A stretch of DNA of 64,000 nucleotides from Sphingopyxis bauzanensis (GCF_002205675.1 NZ_NISK01000004.1:434001-498000), one strand, 5' to 3'. Positions 43,666-52,175 are shown, numbered from the stretch's first letter. Numbers and translations: made by a program. The notes: a model not told the origin generated them from the sequence alone.

Positions 43666-44006
43666 GCTGCAGTCCTTTCATTCTTGTCTTTGGTGTCACC
43701 GGGCGCGGCAGGCACGCACACCGCCCCGCCGCAACAATTTTCCATCAGAAAGCCGAGCAGCGCGGTCATCGCGCCATAGTCGGCGGTATAGATCAGCGAC
43801 CGCCCGTCGCGCCGCTGCGCGATCAGGCCGGCGTTGGTCAGTTGCGCGAGGTGGAAGCTGAGCGACGACGCTGGCACCCCCAGCGACTCCGCAATCGCGC
43901 CCGCAGCCAGCCCATCCGGCCCCGCCTGCACCAGCAGCCGAAACAGCGCCAGTCGATGCTCCTGCGCCAGCGCGCTCAGCGCGCGAACAACCGTTTCCGA
44001 CTCCAT
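43662..44006 (-). CDS. arsR: Arsenical-responsive repressor ArsR
   Basis: 114 residues. Winged helix: LSALAQEHRLALFRLLVQAG, SLGVPASSLSFHLAQLTNAG (recognition helix), IAQRRDGRSLIYTADYGAM. The metal site is C-terminal: ENCCGGAVC, the arrangement of Cys residues seen in ArsRs with a C-terminal As(III) site instead of the CVC of the E. coli type. GGAGG at 5 nt supports the ATG at 44006. Two palindromic operators lie directly upstream. Confidence 0.92.
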   Translation of the reverse strand: MESETVVRALSALAQEHRLALFRLLVQAGPDGLAAGAIAESLGVPASSLSFHLAQLTNAGLIAQRRDGRSLIYTADYGAMTALLGFLMENCCGGAVCVPAAPGDTKDKNERTAA

Positions 44007-44019
44007 CGCCACCTCCGTG

Positions 44020-44038
44020 ATTCGATGATTGTCGAAAT
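44020..44038. promoter_or_regulatory. ArsR operator, proximal
   Basis: ATTCGA-N6-TCGAAAT, 14 bp before the arsR start. Near-copy of the distal site. Confidence 0.7.
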
Positions 44039-44067
44039 ATGGAAATTAGAATGAGGCGTCAACAGAT

Positions 44068-44087
44068 ATTTCGATAATATTCGAAAT
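44068..44087. promoter_or_regulatory. ArsR operator, distal
   Basis: ATTTCGA-TAATAT-TCGAAAT, perfect 7-nt arms with a 6-nt spacer. Centred 48.5 bp from the proximal site, an almost 4.5-turn spacing. Confidence 0.8.
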
Positions 44088-44115
44088 GATTTTGCGCCTC
44101 GTCATTGGGCCGGTC

Positions 44116-45930
44116 TTAAACGGTCCCCTCTTCCTTCTCCGCCTGCTGCCGCGCCCACATATCGGCGTAGAGCCCGCGCATCGCGAGCAGCTGGTCGTGC
44201 GTCCCCGTCTCCGCCACCCGGCCATGATCGAGCACGATGATCCGGTCCGCCCCAGTCACCGTCGACAGGCGGTGCGCGATCACCAAGGTCGTGCGGCGTT
44301 CGGCGATGCGTTCGAGCGTGTCCTGGATCGCCGCCTCGGTGCGGCTGTCGAGCGCGCTCGTCGCTTCGTCGAGGATTAGCACCGGCGGGTTCTTGAGCAA
44401 CGTCCGCGCAATGGCGACGCGCTGTTTCTCGCCGCCCGACAGCTTGAGCCCGCGCTCGCCGACCTCGGTGTCGTACCCCTGCGGAAGGATGGCGATGAAG
44501 CCGTCGATTGCCGCACCTTCCGCCGCGGCCGCCACTTCGTCGGCGCCCGCGCCCTCGCGGCCATAGGCGATGTTGTAGCCAATGCTGTCGTTGAACAGCA
44601 CCGTGTCCTGCGGCACGATGCCGATCGCGCCGCGCAGGCTGGCCTGCGTCACTGCGGCAATATCCTGCTCGTCGATCGTGATCCGCCCGCCCTGCGGGTC
44701 GTAGAAACGGAACAGCAGCCGCGCGATCGTCGATTTGCCCGCCCCCGACGGCCCGACGATCGCCAGCGTCTCGCCCGCGCCAACCGCGAAGCTGACGCCG
44801 TTCAGGATCGACCGGTCGGGCTCGTAACCAAACACGACATTGTCGAACGCCACCGCGCCGCCGTTGACCACCAGTGGCTCCGCGCCCGGCGCGTCAGAAA
44901 TCTCCGGCGGAGTGTCGATCAGGCGGAACATCGCCTCCATGTCGATCAGCCCCTGGCGGATGACGCGATAGACCATGCCGAGCATGTCGAGCGGGCGGAA
45001 CAGCTGCGCGAGCAAGGTGTTTACCAGCACCACGTCGCCGATCTTATATTCGCCCGTCGACCAGCCCCACACGGTGTAGGCCATGGCGCCCGCCAGCGCG
45101 GCGTTGGTGATCAGGCTCTGCCCGATGTTCAGCCAAGCCAGGCTATTCTCGCTCTTCACCGCGGCGCGCGCATAACGATCGGCAACGTCGCGGTAACGCG
45201 CCGCCTCGCGGTCTTCGGCGCCGAAATATTTGACCGTTTCGTAATTGAGCAGGCTGTCGACGCTGCGCCCGATGGTCAGCGTGTCGAGGTCGTTCATCTG
45301 CGTGCGCAGCGCGTTGCGCCAGTCGGTCACCTTGCGGGTAAAGATGATATAGACGACGACCATCAGCGCGGTCGCGCTGGCGAGACCGAAGCTGAATTTG
45401 GTCCAGAAGATGATCAGCACCGCGAGCAATTCGATGATCGTCGGCGCAATGTTGAACAACAGAAAATAGAGCATTGTGTCGATGCTCTTGGTCCCGCGCT
45501 CGATCACCTTGGTCACTTCGCCCGTCCGCCGCGCGAGGTGGAAGCGCAGACTCAGCGCGTGCAGGTGGCTGAAGGTCGCGATCGCCAGCTCACGCGTCGC
45601 ATCCTGCCCGACGCGTTCGAACACGACGTTGCGCAAATTATCGAACAGCACCCCGGAAAATCGCGCGCCAGCGTAAGCGAGGACAAGGCCAATGGCGAGC
45701 GCGACGCCTTCTTCCATCCCCGGCACCATCGCGTCGATCGCGGCACCATAAAGGAAACCCATCGACAGCTGGACGCCCTTCGACGCCAGCACAATCAGCC
45801 CCGCCCCGGCGATGCGGACCTTGTGCCCCCTGTGCCCCGCAGGCCACAAATAGGGCAGGAAACGCCTCAGCGTATCGAGAACGGGCGGTTCTTTGGCCGC
45901 GTCGGCGGAAGTGAGGGTATCAGGCGGCAT
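44116..45930 (-). CDS. ATM1-type ABC transporter (metal-glutathione exporter)
   Basis: 604-residue half-transporter. Six membrane helices (residues 40-330) with the ATM1 segments TFSHLHALSLRFHLARRTGE and NYETVKYFGAEDREAARY, then an ATPase: Walker A IVGPSGAGKSTIARLLFRFY, signature LSGGEKQRVAIARTLLK, Walker B LILDEATSALDSRTE. The homologue from the sphingomonad Novosphingobium exports glutathione complexes of heavy metals. Its position just upstream of the arsenic operon fits such a role, though it has its own promoter. Confidence 0.92.
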   Translation of the reverse strand: MPPDTLTSADAAKEPPVLDTLRRFLPYLWPAGHRGHKVRIAGAGLIVLASKGVQLSMGFLYGAAIDAMVPGMEEGVALAIGLVLAYAGARFSGVLFDNLRNVVFERVGQDATRELAIATFSHLHALSLRFHLARRTGEVTKVIERGTKSIDTMLYFLLFNIAPTIIELLAVLIIFWTKFSFGLASATALMVVVYIIFTRKVTDWRNALRTQMNDLDTLTIGRSVDSLLNYETVKYFGAEDREAARYRDVADRYARAAVKSENSLAWLNIGQSLITNAALAGAMAYTVWGWSTGEYKIGDVVLVNTLLAQLFRPLDMLGMVYRVIRQGLIDMEAMFRLIDTPPEISDAPGAEPLVVNGGAVAFDNVVFGYEPDRSILNGVSFAVGAGETLAIVGPSGAGKSTIARLLFRFYDPQGGRITIDEQDIAAVTQASLRGAIGIVPQDTVLFNDSIGYNIAYGREGAGADEVAAAAEGAAIDGFIAILPQGYDTEVGERGLKLSGGEKQRVAIARTLLKNPPVLILDEATSALDSRTEAAIQDTLERIAERRTTLVIAHRLSTVTGADRIIVLDHGRVAETGTHDQLLAMRGLYADMWARQQAEKEEGTV

Positions 45931-46020
45931 GCGCGCCCCATGTAGGGGCGCGGGGGCGGAAGGCCAAGCGGGCTTAATGACGACGGACTGGGTGATGCCT
46001 TCGTGCGCGGCGCCGATTTG

Positions 46021-46247
46021 ATCTCACGCAATGGCGCAAAGCCGCAAAGAAGAAAGAAGAAGGAGACGCGCACAAAGACACAAAAGGGCTGCACCGGGTC
46101 GGCTGGCATCCGCCTGCCGCCGCAGGTACCCATCCAATTGCGCCTCGCGCTAGCCTCAGGCTGCGCCTGTGGCGCGCGCCGACCTCTTTGTGTCTTTGTG
46201 CGAGAATATCTCTCTCTTCTTCGCGCCTTTGCGCCTTTGCGTGAGAT
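46021..46247. repeat. Nested inverted repeat with octamer-periodic arms (copy 2)
   Basis: Outer arms: ATCTCACGCAATGGCGCAAA continuing GCCGCAAAGAAG (46021-46052) and CTTCGCGCCTTTGCGCCTTT continuing GCGTGAGAT (46219-46247). Inner arms: GCACAAAGACACAAA (from 46070) and CTTTGTGTCTTTGTGC (46186-46201). Both pairs are tandem 8-nt units. About 100 bp of unpaired GC-rich sequence lies in the middle. Confidence 0.75.
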
Positions 46248-46255
46248 ATTCTTTT

Positions 46256-46405
46256 CTAACGCCGCTCACCTGGGTTCACATGCCGCACGATCCGCTCGAT
46301 CAGGCGCCGTTCTTCGGATGTCGGGGTCGGGATGATCGCCGCGGGCGGCTCAATACGGCGCCCGAACAGCGGGCGGCGCGGTGGAACAAGCGGGGAGAAG
46401 CGCAT
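46256..46405 (-). CDS. Possible small protein, 49 residues
   Basis: Frame starts MRFSPLVPPRRPLFG and ends with an amphipathic helix (EERRLIERIVRHVNPGERR). Third positions are GC-rich as in real genes here. No clear ribosome-binding site and no family recognised. It occupies most of an otherwise empty stretch between the nested repeat and lptA. Confidence 0.35.
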   Translation of the reverse strand: MRFSPLVPPRRPLFGRRIEPPAAIIPTPTSEERRLIERIVRHVNPGERR

Positions 46406-46509
46406 GGGGCGTACTTTCGTAACGCGGCGTCACCCCCCGGCACCGCACTGGTTCTGGTCCCTGCGCCCATGGTGAAGGCGCATGGTTGCAGAATGGTTTA
46501 AAGCGCTGG

Positions 46510-47088
46510 TTACTGATTTCTTTCCGGTACCGTGAAGGTGCCGGTGACGCGCCCGCCGGTGCCGCCTGCGATCGGATTGCCGTCGGGACCGCGCGCCGCG
46601 CCGCGCCCGTCGACGGTCGCGCGACCGCTGTTGAGGTCGATCACCATCCGCCCGCCGCGCAGATTATTGCCGCGCTGGCGGAGCTCGACATTGCCGACCA
46701 TCGTGATCAGGCGGCGGTCGAGGTCATAGATCGCGACATTGCCCGACGCGCGCTCGTCACCCTTGGTCACCACCACGCCGCCGGTCGCGTCGAGCCGGTT
46801 CACGTCGGTGCCGCCCTGACGGCTATAGGCGACGGTCATCCGCGCCGCGGTCAAAGTCATGCCTGCCTGCGTCACACGGACATTGCCCGAAATCACGACC
46901 CGGTCGGCGCGATCCTGCACTTCGATGCTGTTCGCAGCAAAATCGACCGGGGCATTGCTGTTGTGATTGGCGAGCGCTTGTGCCTGCGCGGCGTCGCCGC
47001 CGGTACCGGTCGACAACAAAGCCAGGCTGGTGAATGCAAAGCCTGCACCGGCCAACGCCATGCTTTTCATGGTCCAAAGGCGGTTCAT
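46510..47088 (-). CDS. lptA: LPS transport periplasmic protein LptA
   Basis: 192 residues, signal peptide (MALAGAGFAFTSLALLSTG) and an OstA/LptA beta-jellyroll: VDFAANSIEVQDRADRVVIS, GNVRVTQAGMTLTAARMTVA, LDATGGVVVTKGDERASGNV. It forms the periplasmic bridge carrying LPS or other glycolipids to the outer membrane. Overlaps lptC by 4 nt. lptB, which commonly follows, is not in the next kilobase. Confidence 0.92.
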   Translation of the reverse strand: MNRLWTMKSMALAGAGFAFTSLALLSTGTGGDAAQAQALANHNSNAPVDFAANSIEVQDRADRVVISGNVRVTQAGMTLTAARMTVAYSRQGGTDVNRLDATGGVVVTKGDERASGNVAIYDLDRRLITMVGNVELRQRGNNLRGGRMVIDLNSGRATVDGRGAARGPDGNPIAGGTGGRVTGTFTVPERNQ

Positions 47089-47723
47089 TTGATCACTCCC
47101 TGATTGATCCGCAGCCGCGCATTGCCCTGCAAGCGCACGATCCGTTGGTCGAGATCGGCGCGCAGCTGGTTGGCCGAAAAATTGCCGATGTTCAACGTCC
47201 CGTCGACGCCGCCCTGCCCGGTCAAGGTACGGGTCTTGAGGTCGATCGACACATTGCTGGCGTCAATGCGGTAACCGTTGGCGCCTTTGACCTGCACCAA
47301 TCCCGGCACCGCGACCTTTTCGGTCTCCATATTATAGGCGCTGTCGCGGGCGACGATCGTCGCCGGTCCGTCGGTCAGGCGGATCGCCCCCGACAGGTCT
47401 GTCATCCGCACGATCGGTTCGGCCGAGCTTTTCTGCACCGCGCTGCCCGCGAGCAGCGCGAAGGGCTGGCCCTTGGCATCCTGGCCGCGATATTCGGCGC
47501 GGGTGACCTTCATCCGCTCGGTCGCCATATCGACCTTGTCCTTGGCGAGCAGGAAGCTGATTTCCGAACGCTGGGTAAAGGGCGAAAAGACCAGCACCGC
47601 GGCGACCACCCCGATCACAAGCGGCAGGCCGAAGCGCAGGATGCGCACGACGCGGTCGTGACTCGACCCGCTCGCCGCCCAGAGGCGGCGCATCGTGCGG
47701 TCAAGATCGGCGCGTTCGGACAT
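47085..47723 (-). CDS. lptC: LPS export protein LptC
   Basis: 212 residues. One N-terminal membrane helix (RILRFGLPLVIGVVAAVLVF) and a periplasmic jellyroll with LSGAIRLTDGPATIVARDSA and YRIDASNVSIDLKTRTLTGQ. It links the LptB2FG extractor to LptA. The domain is longer than in E. coli, as usual for alphaproteobacteria. Co-translated with lptA. Confidence 0.9.
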   Translation of the reverse strand: MSERADLDRTMRRLWAASGSSHDRVVRILRFGLPLVIGVVAAVLVFSPFTQRSEISFLLAKDKVDMATERMKVTRAEYRGQDAKGQPFALLAGSAVQKSSAEPIVRMTDLSGAIRLTDGPATIVARDSAYNMETEKVAVPGLVQVKGANGYRIDASNVSIDLKTRTLTGQGGVDGTLNIGNFSANQLRADLDQRIVRLQGNARLRINQGVIK

Positions 47724-47741
47724 GCTGCTGCGAATCGCCCC

Positions 47742-48359
47742 TCAGCTGTGCGCGAAAATATCGACCTCGGGCCACCCGGCCAGGTCGAGCGCGGCGCGCG
47801 TTGGCAGGAAATCGAAACAGGCCTGCGCCAATTCGGTGCGCCCCTCGCGCGCCAGCCGCATGTCGAGAATGTCTTTCATCGCGTGCAGGAAGCGCACGTC
47901 GCTCGCAGCATAATCGCGCTGCGCGTCGCTCAGTTCGGCAGCGCCCCAGTCGCTCGACTGCTGCTGTTTCGACACGTCCTGCCCCAGCAATTCGCGCACC
48001 AGTTCCTTGAGGCCGTGGCGGTCGGTGTAAGTGCGGATCAGCTTCGAGGCAATCTTGGTGCAATAGACGGGCGCGGTCACAACGCCGAGCGCCTGTTGCA
48101 AGGCCGCAATGTCGAACCGCGCAAAATGGAACAATTTCAACCTGTTAGGATCGGACAATATCGCCTTTAGCACCGGTGCGTCATAGAGGCTGCCAGGTGC
48201 AAAGCGGACGAGATGCTCGTCGCCCGAACCGTCGCTGATCTGCACCAGGCACAGCCGGTCACGCAGCGGGTTCAGGCCCATGGTTTCGGTGTCGACGGCG
48301 ACGGCGCCAGGGCCCAGCGCGCCCGCGGGCAAATCTTCTTCGTGGAAATATACGGTCAT
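47742..48359 (-). CDS. rnd: Ribonuclease D
   Basis: 205 residues, only the DEDDy exonuclease domain without HRDC repeats. Motifs: VAVDTETMGLNPLRDRLCLV (Asp, Glu), LKLFHFARFDIAALQQAL (Asp), DAQRDYAASDVRFLHAM (Tyr, Asp). Trims tRNA 3' ends. The short form is standard in this class. Precedes lptC by 18 bp in the same operon. Confidence 0.92.
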   Translation of the reverse strand: MTVYFHEEDLPAGALGPGAVAVDTETMGLNPLRDRLCLVQISDGSGDEHLVRFAPGSLYDAPVLKAILSDPNRLKLFHFARFDIAALQQALGVVTAPVYCTKIASKLIRTYTDRHGLKELVRELLGQDVSKQQQSSDWGAAELSDAQRDYAASDVRFLHAMKDILDMRLAREGRTELAQACFDFLPTRAALDLAGWPEVDIFAHS

Positions 48360-48479
48360 CCGCTCGCCTTAGGCGAAGCGGCCTTGCCGCTCAATGACTG
48401 GTTTTCGCGGTCCCGGCCGGCACGCCGCCGCCATGGCAAAAACTCTGCGACAGACCGCATCGCCGTTTTGAATTTTCCG

Positions 48480-48621
48480 TTCGCAGATGAAAGCGCTTTA
48501 AGCTATATATTGCGTCGTTAGCGGCATGGGGCGAGTCTGTGCCCGTGGTGAAGTGCGTCCCCGTCCGACGCAAGGCGCCGATCGAATGGGGTATGGACGA
48601 ACCGAAAGCGACTATTAGACA
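48480..48621 (+). promoter_or_regulatory. Promoter and long leader of the cold-shock gene
   Basis: TTCGCA (48480) and TATATA/TATATT (48504-48511) at about 18-20 nt spacing form a plausible promoter. The start codon is about 105 nt downstream, so the mRNA has a long leader, as in csp genes whose leaders change fold with temperature. Confidence 0.45.
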
Positions 48622-49422
48622 ATGAGTTTCAACAAGGATCGCCGCGGCCAGCGGGGGCGCGGCAAGCGCGATGATTTCGGCAATTTCGACAGCTTCGAAC
48701 CTGCACCTTATGGCGGCGACAGCTATGGCGGCGGTAACCGCGGTGGCGGTTTCGGCGACCGCCCCGGCGGCGGCTTCGGCGGTGGTGACCGCCCCGGCGG
48801 CGGCTTCGGCGGCGGTGATCGTGGTGGCGGCTTTGGCGGCGGTGATCGCGGCGGTGGCTTCGGCGGCGGACGCGGCGGCGGCATGCCGGCGCAGGTCGTT
48901 GGCGAAGGCAATGGCACCGTGAAATTCTTCAACGCGGCGAAGGGCTTCGGCTTTGTCGCGCGCGACGATGGCGGCGAAGATGTGTTCGTTCACATCAGCG
49001 CGGTCGAACAGGCAGGACTGCAGGGTCTCGCTTCGGGCCAGCCGCTCGGTTTCACCCTCGTCGAACGCAACGGCAAAGTGTCGGCGATCGATATCAAGAT
49101 CGAGGGCGAGCCGATGCCGATCGAAGACAGCGGCCCGCGCCGCGACGATCGTGGCGCGCCCGGCGCGGCCCCCGGCGGTGCGCGCGGTCGGCGTCAGCTG
49201 ACCGGCGAACGCACGTCGGGTACGGTCAAATTCTTCAACACGACGAAGGGCTTCGGCTTTATCGCGCGAGACGATGGACAGGCCGATGCCTTTGTCCACA
49301 TCAGCGCGGTGCAGCGCGCCGGCATGACCGGCCTCGACGAAGGGGACCGCGTCGCCTTCGACATCGAAGTCGACGACCGCGGCAAGTTCGCCGCGGTGAA
49401 CATTCAGCCGCATCAGGACTGA
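48622..49422 (+). CDS. Double cold-shock-domain protein with Gly/Arg-rich tail
   Basis: 266 residues. Residues ~1-30 are basic and acidic mixed (NKDRRGQRGRGKRDDFG). Residues 30-88 are tandem GGGFGGGDRPGG units like RGG/FG repeats of RNA-binding proteins. Two cold-shock domains follow: GNGTVKFFNAAKGFGFVARD with DVFVHISAVEQAG, and SGTVKFFNTTKGFGFIARDD with DAFVHISAVQRAG. Both RNP motifs are intact. Binds single-stranded RNA/DNA. The Gly-rich part at the N-terminus could drive self-association. Followed by a terminator. Confidence 0.92.
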   Translation: MSFNKDRRGQRGRGKRDDFGNFDSFEPAPYGGDSYGGGNRGGGFGDRPGGGFGGGDRPGGGFGGGDRGGGFGGGDRGGGFGGGRGGGMPAQVVGEGNGTVKFFNAAKGFGFVARDDGGEDVFVHISAVEQAGLQGLASGQPLGFTLVERNGKVSAIDIKIEGEPMPIEDSGPRRDDRGAPGAAPGGARGRRQLTGERTSGTVKFFNTTKGFGFIARDDGQADAFVHISAVQRAGMTGLDEGDRVAFDIEVDDRGKFAAVNIQPHQD

Positions 49423-49446
49423 TCGGCAGGACAGCAAAAAGGAAAA

Positions 49447-49471
49447 GGGCGGCTTTCGGGCCGCCCTTTTT
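49447..49471 (+). terminator. Rho-independent terminator of the cold-shock gene
   Basis: GGGCGGC-TTTCGG-GCCGCCC followed by TTTTT (49467-49471). Confidence 0.92.
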
Positions 49472-49518
49472 ATTTGGCAATCGACGCGCGCCCAATCTCC
49501 GGCAATTCAGGTAGCAGC

Positions 49519-49860
49519 ATGGCCCGCAAACATTCGAAGCATGATCCCTATGGCGACCGGCATCGCGAGGACGAGGCTCCGGCGATCCCCGTGCCGCCGT
49601 GCTGGCTGTGCGCCCGGCCCACCGGCAAGACGATTGTCTGGCATCATCCCATACCCAAGAGCCGGGGCGGGCGCGACGTCGTGCCGATGCACCCCATTTG
49701 CCAGCAAACGCTGATCGCCAATTTCACCAATTCGGAACTGCAGCGTCATGGGATGGATGTCGAAGGCCTGCTCGCCAACCCCAATGTGCGCAAATTCGTG
49801 GATTGGGTGGCCAAAAAAGACCCCGATTTCAACGCAACCACGGCGAAGAAGCAGCGCTGA
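49519..49860 (+). CDS. HNH endonuclease-like protein
   Basis: 113 residues. A CxxC (PPCWLCARPTG) is followed by IVWHHPIPKSRGGRDVVPMH and PICQQTLIANFTNSELQRHG. The second His is in the PIPKSRGG loop and the site ends VPMHPICQ, resembling the HNH fold. The final His/Asn is not clear, so nuclease activity is uncertain. ATG at 49519. Confidence 0.7.
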   Translation: MARKHSKHDPYGDRHREDEAPAIPVPPCWLCARPTGKTIVWHHPIPKSRGGRDVVPMHPICQQTLIANFTNSELQRHGMDVEGLLANPNVRKFVDWVAKKDPDFNATTAKKQR

Positions 49861-49976
49861 GCAGGCAGGACAACCGGAAAACGACAAGGGCGGCTCGGGG
49901 CCCGTGCCGTCGTCGGGCGACGTGTATATCCGCGTCACACCATATCACGCTCACGCCGTGAGCGATTTCGGCCGCC

Positions 49977-50432
49977 TCAATACCCCAGCGTCGCTTCCAG
50001 AAACCAGATCCGCTGCTGTGTCTCGTCAGCCCATCCATCGACCAGCCCGCTCGTCGCGATGTCGCCGTCGGCTTCGGCCGCCGCCTTCACTTCTTTGAGC
50101 TGTCCGAGCAACGTCTTGTTGTCGTCGGCCAACGCCCGGATCATCGCCTCGGCATCGGCGCCCGCCGCATCATCGTCGCGGATCGACGCCCGGCGGCCAA
50201 TGTCGCCGATCGATTGCAGCGTCCGCGCGCCATTTTTGCGCACCCGCTCGGCGATCAGATCGGTGGTCGCGAAAATCTGCGCCGCCTGTTCGTCGAACAG
50301 CAGGTGGAGCTCGCGAAAGCGCGGCCCCTGGACGTGCCAATGATAGTTTTTGGTCTTCAAATAGAGCGCGAAACTGTCGGCGAGCAGCGCGTTGAGCGCA
50401 TCGGCGACGGCGGGCTGGTTCTTCTGGGACAT
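49977..50432 (-). CDS. dps: Dps-family ferritin-like DNA protection protein
   Basis: 151 residues: FALYLKTKNYHWHVQGPRFR (ferroxidase His), LHLLFDEQAAQIFATTDLIA (Asp, Glu), ending FLEATLGY. A 12-mer that oxidises and stores iron and protects DNA in starvation. AAAGGA 8 nt upstream supports the ATG at 50432. Confidence 0.93.
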   Translation of the reverse strand: MSQKNQPAVADALNALLADSFALYLKTKNYHWHVQGPRFRELHLLFDEQAAQIFATTDLIAERVRKNGARTLQSIGDIGRRASIRDDDAAGADAEAMIRALADDNKTLLGQLKEVKAAAEADGDIATSGLVDGWADETQQRIWFLEATLGY

Positions 50433-50547
50433 GAGAAATATCCTTTCTGCTTCGCCACCATATAGCGCGTCGCGACAAGTTTTGCCCATGAAAGCTGTCG
50501 GTCGCTGTCATCGACAAAAACGATGGTTCTGCGCAAGTTCGGAAGAT

Positions 50548-51117
50548 TCAAGCGACCAAGCCAAATGCCCCCATCGCGGTGACAATGCCCCACATCGCCA
50601 AGATGGCCGCGCTGGCCCAGCGCAGCATATGCGCCGCGCGCCGATCGGCAAGCACCGGACCGAATGCCAGAAGCGGCAGCATCGCCAGCGTCCAGCCGAC
50701 CAGTGCGCCTGCAGCGGCCCATTGCCCGGCGCCGCTCGTCGCCGCGAGCGCCCCGATCAGGAAATGGCTGCGGTCGCCAAACTGCGCGACCAGCATCCGT
50801 CCCGCCAGCATCGTCGGGGTCGCGGTCAGCACCTTGTCATCGAACAGCGAGGGCTGCCCGCGCCACAACAGCGCCCCGGCCGCCGACAGCATCGCCAGCG
50901 CCACGAGCAATGCTGCGACCCCCTGCCCGATCATCCGGTTCGCGATCGCCCCCGCTGTGGCGGCAATGATGGCGTTGATAAGGAAGGCGCCAAAGGCGAT
51001 GCCGACGACCATTCGCCGGTCCGGCCGCGCGCTCAGCAGCCGCGACAGCAATATCCCGCTACGCCCGTCGGCATTGGCGAGCAGCACCGCCACCAGCGCA
51101 AGCATGATCGCATCCAT
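50548..51117 (-). CDS. TMEM165/GDT1-like (UPF0016) transporter
   Basis: 189 residues, six helices in two inverted halves. The second half carries QFGDRSHFLIGALAA, close to the family signature ExGD[KR][TS]. The first half has only LLANADGRSGILLSRLL, where the usual acidic residue is Asn. Family members move Mn2+ or Ca2+ against protons. The altered first motif may change ion choice. Confidence 0.65.
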   Translation of the reverse strand: MDAIMLALVAVLLANADGRSGILLSRLLSARPDRRMVVGIAFGAFLINAIIAATAGAIANRMIGQGVAALLVALAMLSAAGALLWRGQPSLFDDKVLTATPTMLAGRMLVAQFGDRSHFLIGALAATSGAGQWAAAGALVGWTLAMLPLLAFGPVLADRRAAHMLRWASAAILAMWGIVTAMGAFGLVA

Positions 51118-51149
51118 GGAAACTGGTCTGGATCGTCAGACGGAGGCGG

Positions 51150-51479
51150 TCAATGCCCCAAGCGCATGGCGACCGAGGCCAGCCAGGCTTCGTGCGTGGC
51201 GGCGGGCAGCGGTCCGCGCGGCACGCTCGCAGCGTCGCTCATCGCATCGAGATAGGTCAGGATCGCGGCGCGATAGCCGCCGCCCGCGACCGCCGATTCG
51301 AGCCGGCTCGCCAGCGTTTCGACCGCGGCAAAGCCGTTGTCGCGCGCCAGACAGCGGATGTCGTCGATGCCCTGGACGATCTGCGCCAGCGCGCAATGCG
51401 GCAGCGCTTCGGCGAGTGCGCCGATCTGGCCGGTGATCCGGTCCTGAATGTCATGATATGGGTCGGCTTGGGTACGCAT
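51150..51479 (-). CDS. Conserved hypothetical protein
   Basis: 109 residues, all-helical and soluble: ITGQIGALAEALPHCALAQI, VQGIDDIRCLARDNGFAAVE, GYRAAILTYLDAMSDAASVP. GGGGG 6 nt upstream supports the ATG at 51479. No family recognised. Transcribed with the GDT1-like gene (32 bp) and preceded by the diguanylate cyclase. Confidence 0.6.
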   Translation of the reverse strand: MRTQADPYHDIQDRITGQIGALAEALPHCALAQIVQGIDDIRCLARDNGFAAVETLASRLESAVAGGGYRAAILTYLDAMSDAASVPRGPLPAATHEAWLASVAMRLGH

Positions 51480-51530
51480 CACTCACCCCCTGTCCTTTGG
51501 GGACGATGCGCTCATTTGGTTAATGGTGGG

Positions 51531-52175
51531 TTAGCGGTGGCCGGGGGCCGAACCCTGCCCTTGCTTGTTGCGATACATATCGCGGTCGGCGGCGGCCAAA
51601 ATGTCCGATTCGGTCATCCCCGACTGGAGCATCGCAATCCCGAAACAGGCGGACAGCGCGATCTGATGCCCGTCATAGTCGGCTGGCGCCGCGGTCAGCA
51701 CATCGCCAAGCCGCGCGATCTGCGCGCGGGCGCCATCTTCGCACGACTGATCAAGGATCAGCCCGAATTCGTCACCGCCGATACGCGCAGCAACGTCGGT
51801 CGCGCGGATCGATTCGGCCAGCCGCTTGGCAATCTCCATCAGCGCAAAGTCGCCCGCGGCATGGCCAAAGCTGTCGTTGATCAATTTCAGCTGGTTGACG
51901 TCGACAAAGACGACCGCCGCGCGTTCGGCGTGGCGCTCGAACCGCGCCATCCGGTGATGGATGGCGGTCAGGAAATAGCGGCGGTTGAACAATGGGGTCA
52001 GCGTGTCGCGTTCGGACACGCGCTCCAGCTCGGCGACGGCGATCTTCAATACGCGGTTCTCGCGGCGCAGCGCGTCGCGTTCCCGGCGGATTTCCCGCAG
52101 CTGGTCTTCGATGGAGTCAACGGCGACGGAGCCGAACTGGTCGACCGCGATCCGTGCCCCCCCTACGCTATCCAT
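51531..52175 (-). CDS. Diguanylate cyclase (GGDEF)
   Basis: 214 residues. A coiled coil (SIEDQLREIRRERDALRREN) leads into a complete GGDEF domain: DTLTPLFNRRYFLTAIHHRM, FVDVNQLKLINDSFGHAAGD, and the signature IGGDEFGLILDQ. The active-site GGDEF is canonical. An RxxD inhibitory site is not obvious. Soluble, with no sensor domain. Makes cyclic di-GMP. Confidence 0.92.
   Translation of the reverse strand: MDSVGGARIAVDQFGSVAVDSIEDQLREIRRERDALRRENRVLKIAVAELERVSERDTLTPLFNRRYFLTAIHHRMARFERHAERAAVVFVDVNQLKLINDSFGHAAGDFALMEIAKRLAESIRATDVAARIGGDEFGLILDQSCEDGARAQIARLGDVLTAAPADYDGHQIALSACFGIAMLQSGMTESDILAAADRDMYRNKQGQGSAPGHR

Noticed and set aside
48720..48880. Regular DNA repeats that might suggest a CRISPR array
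   Set aside because: They encode GGGFGGGDR units in frame, the period is short and there are no unique spacers of CRISPR length; no cas genes nearby.
48391..49437. A 348-codon Ala-rich minus-strand frame across the cold-shock gene
   Set aside because: Created by the Gly-rich repeats of the real gene on the other strand.
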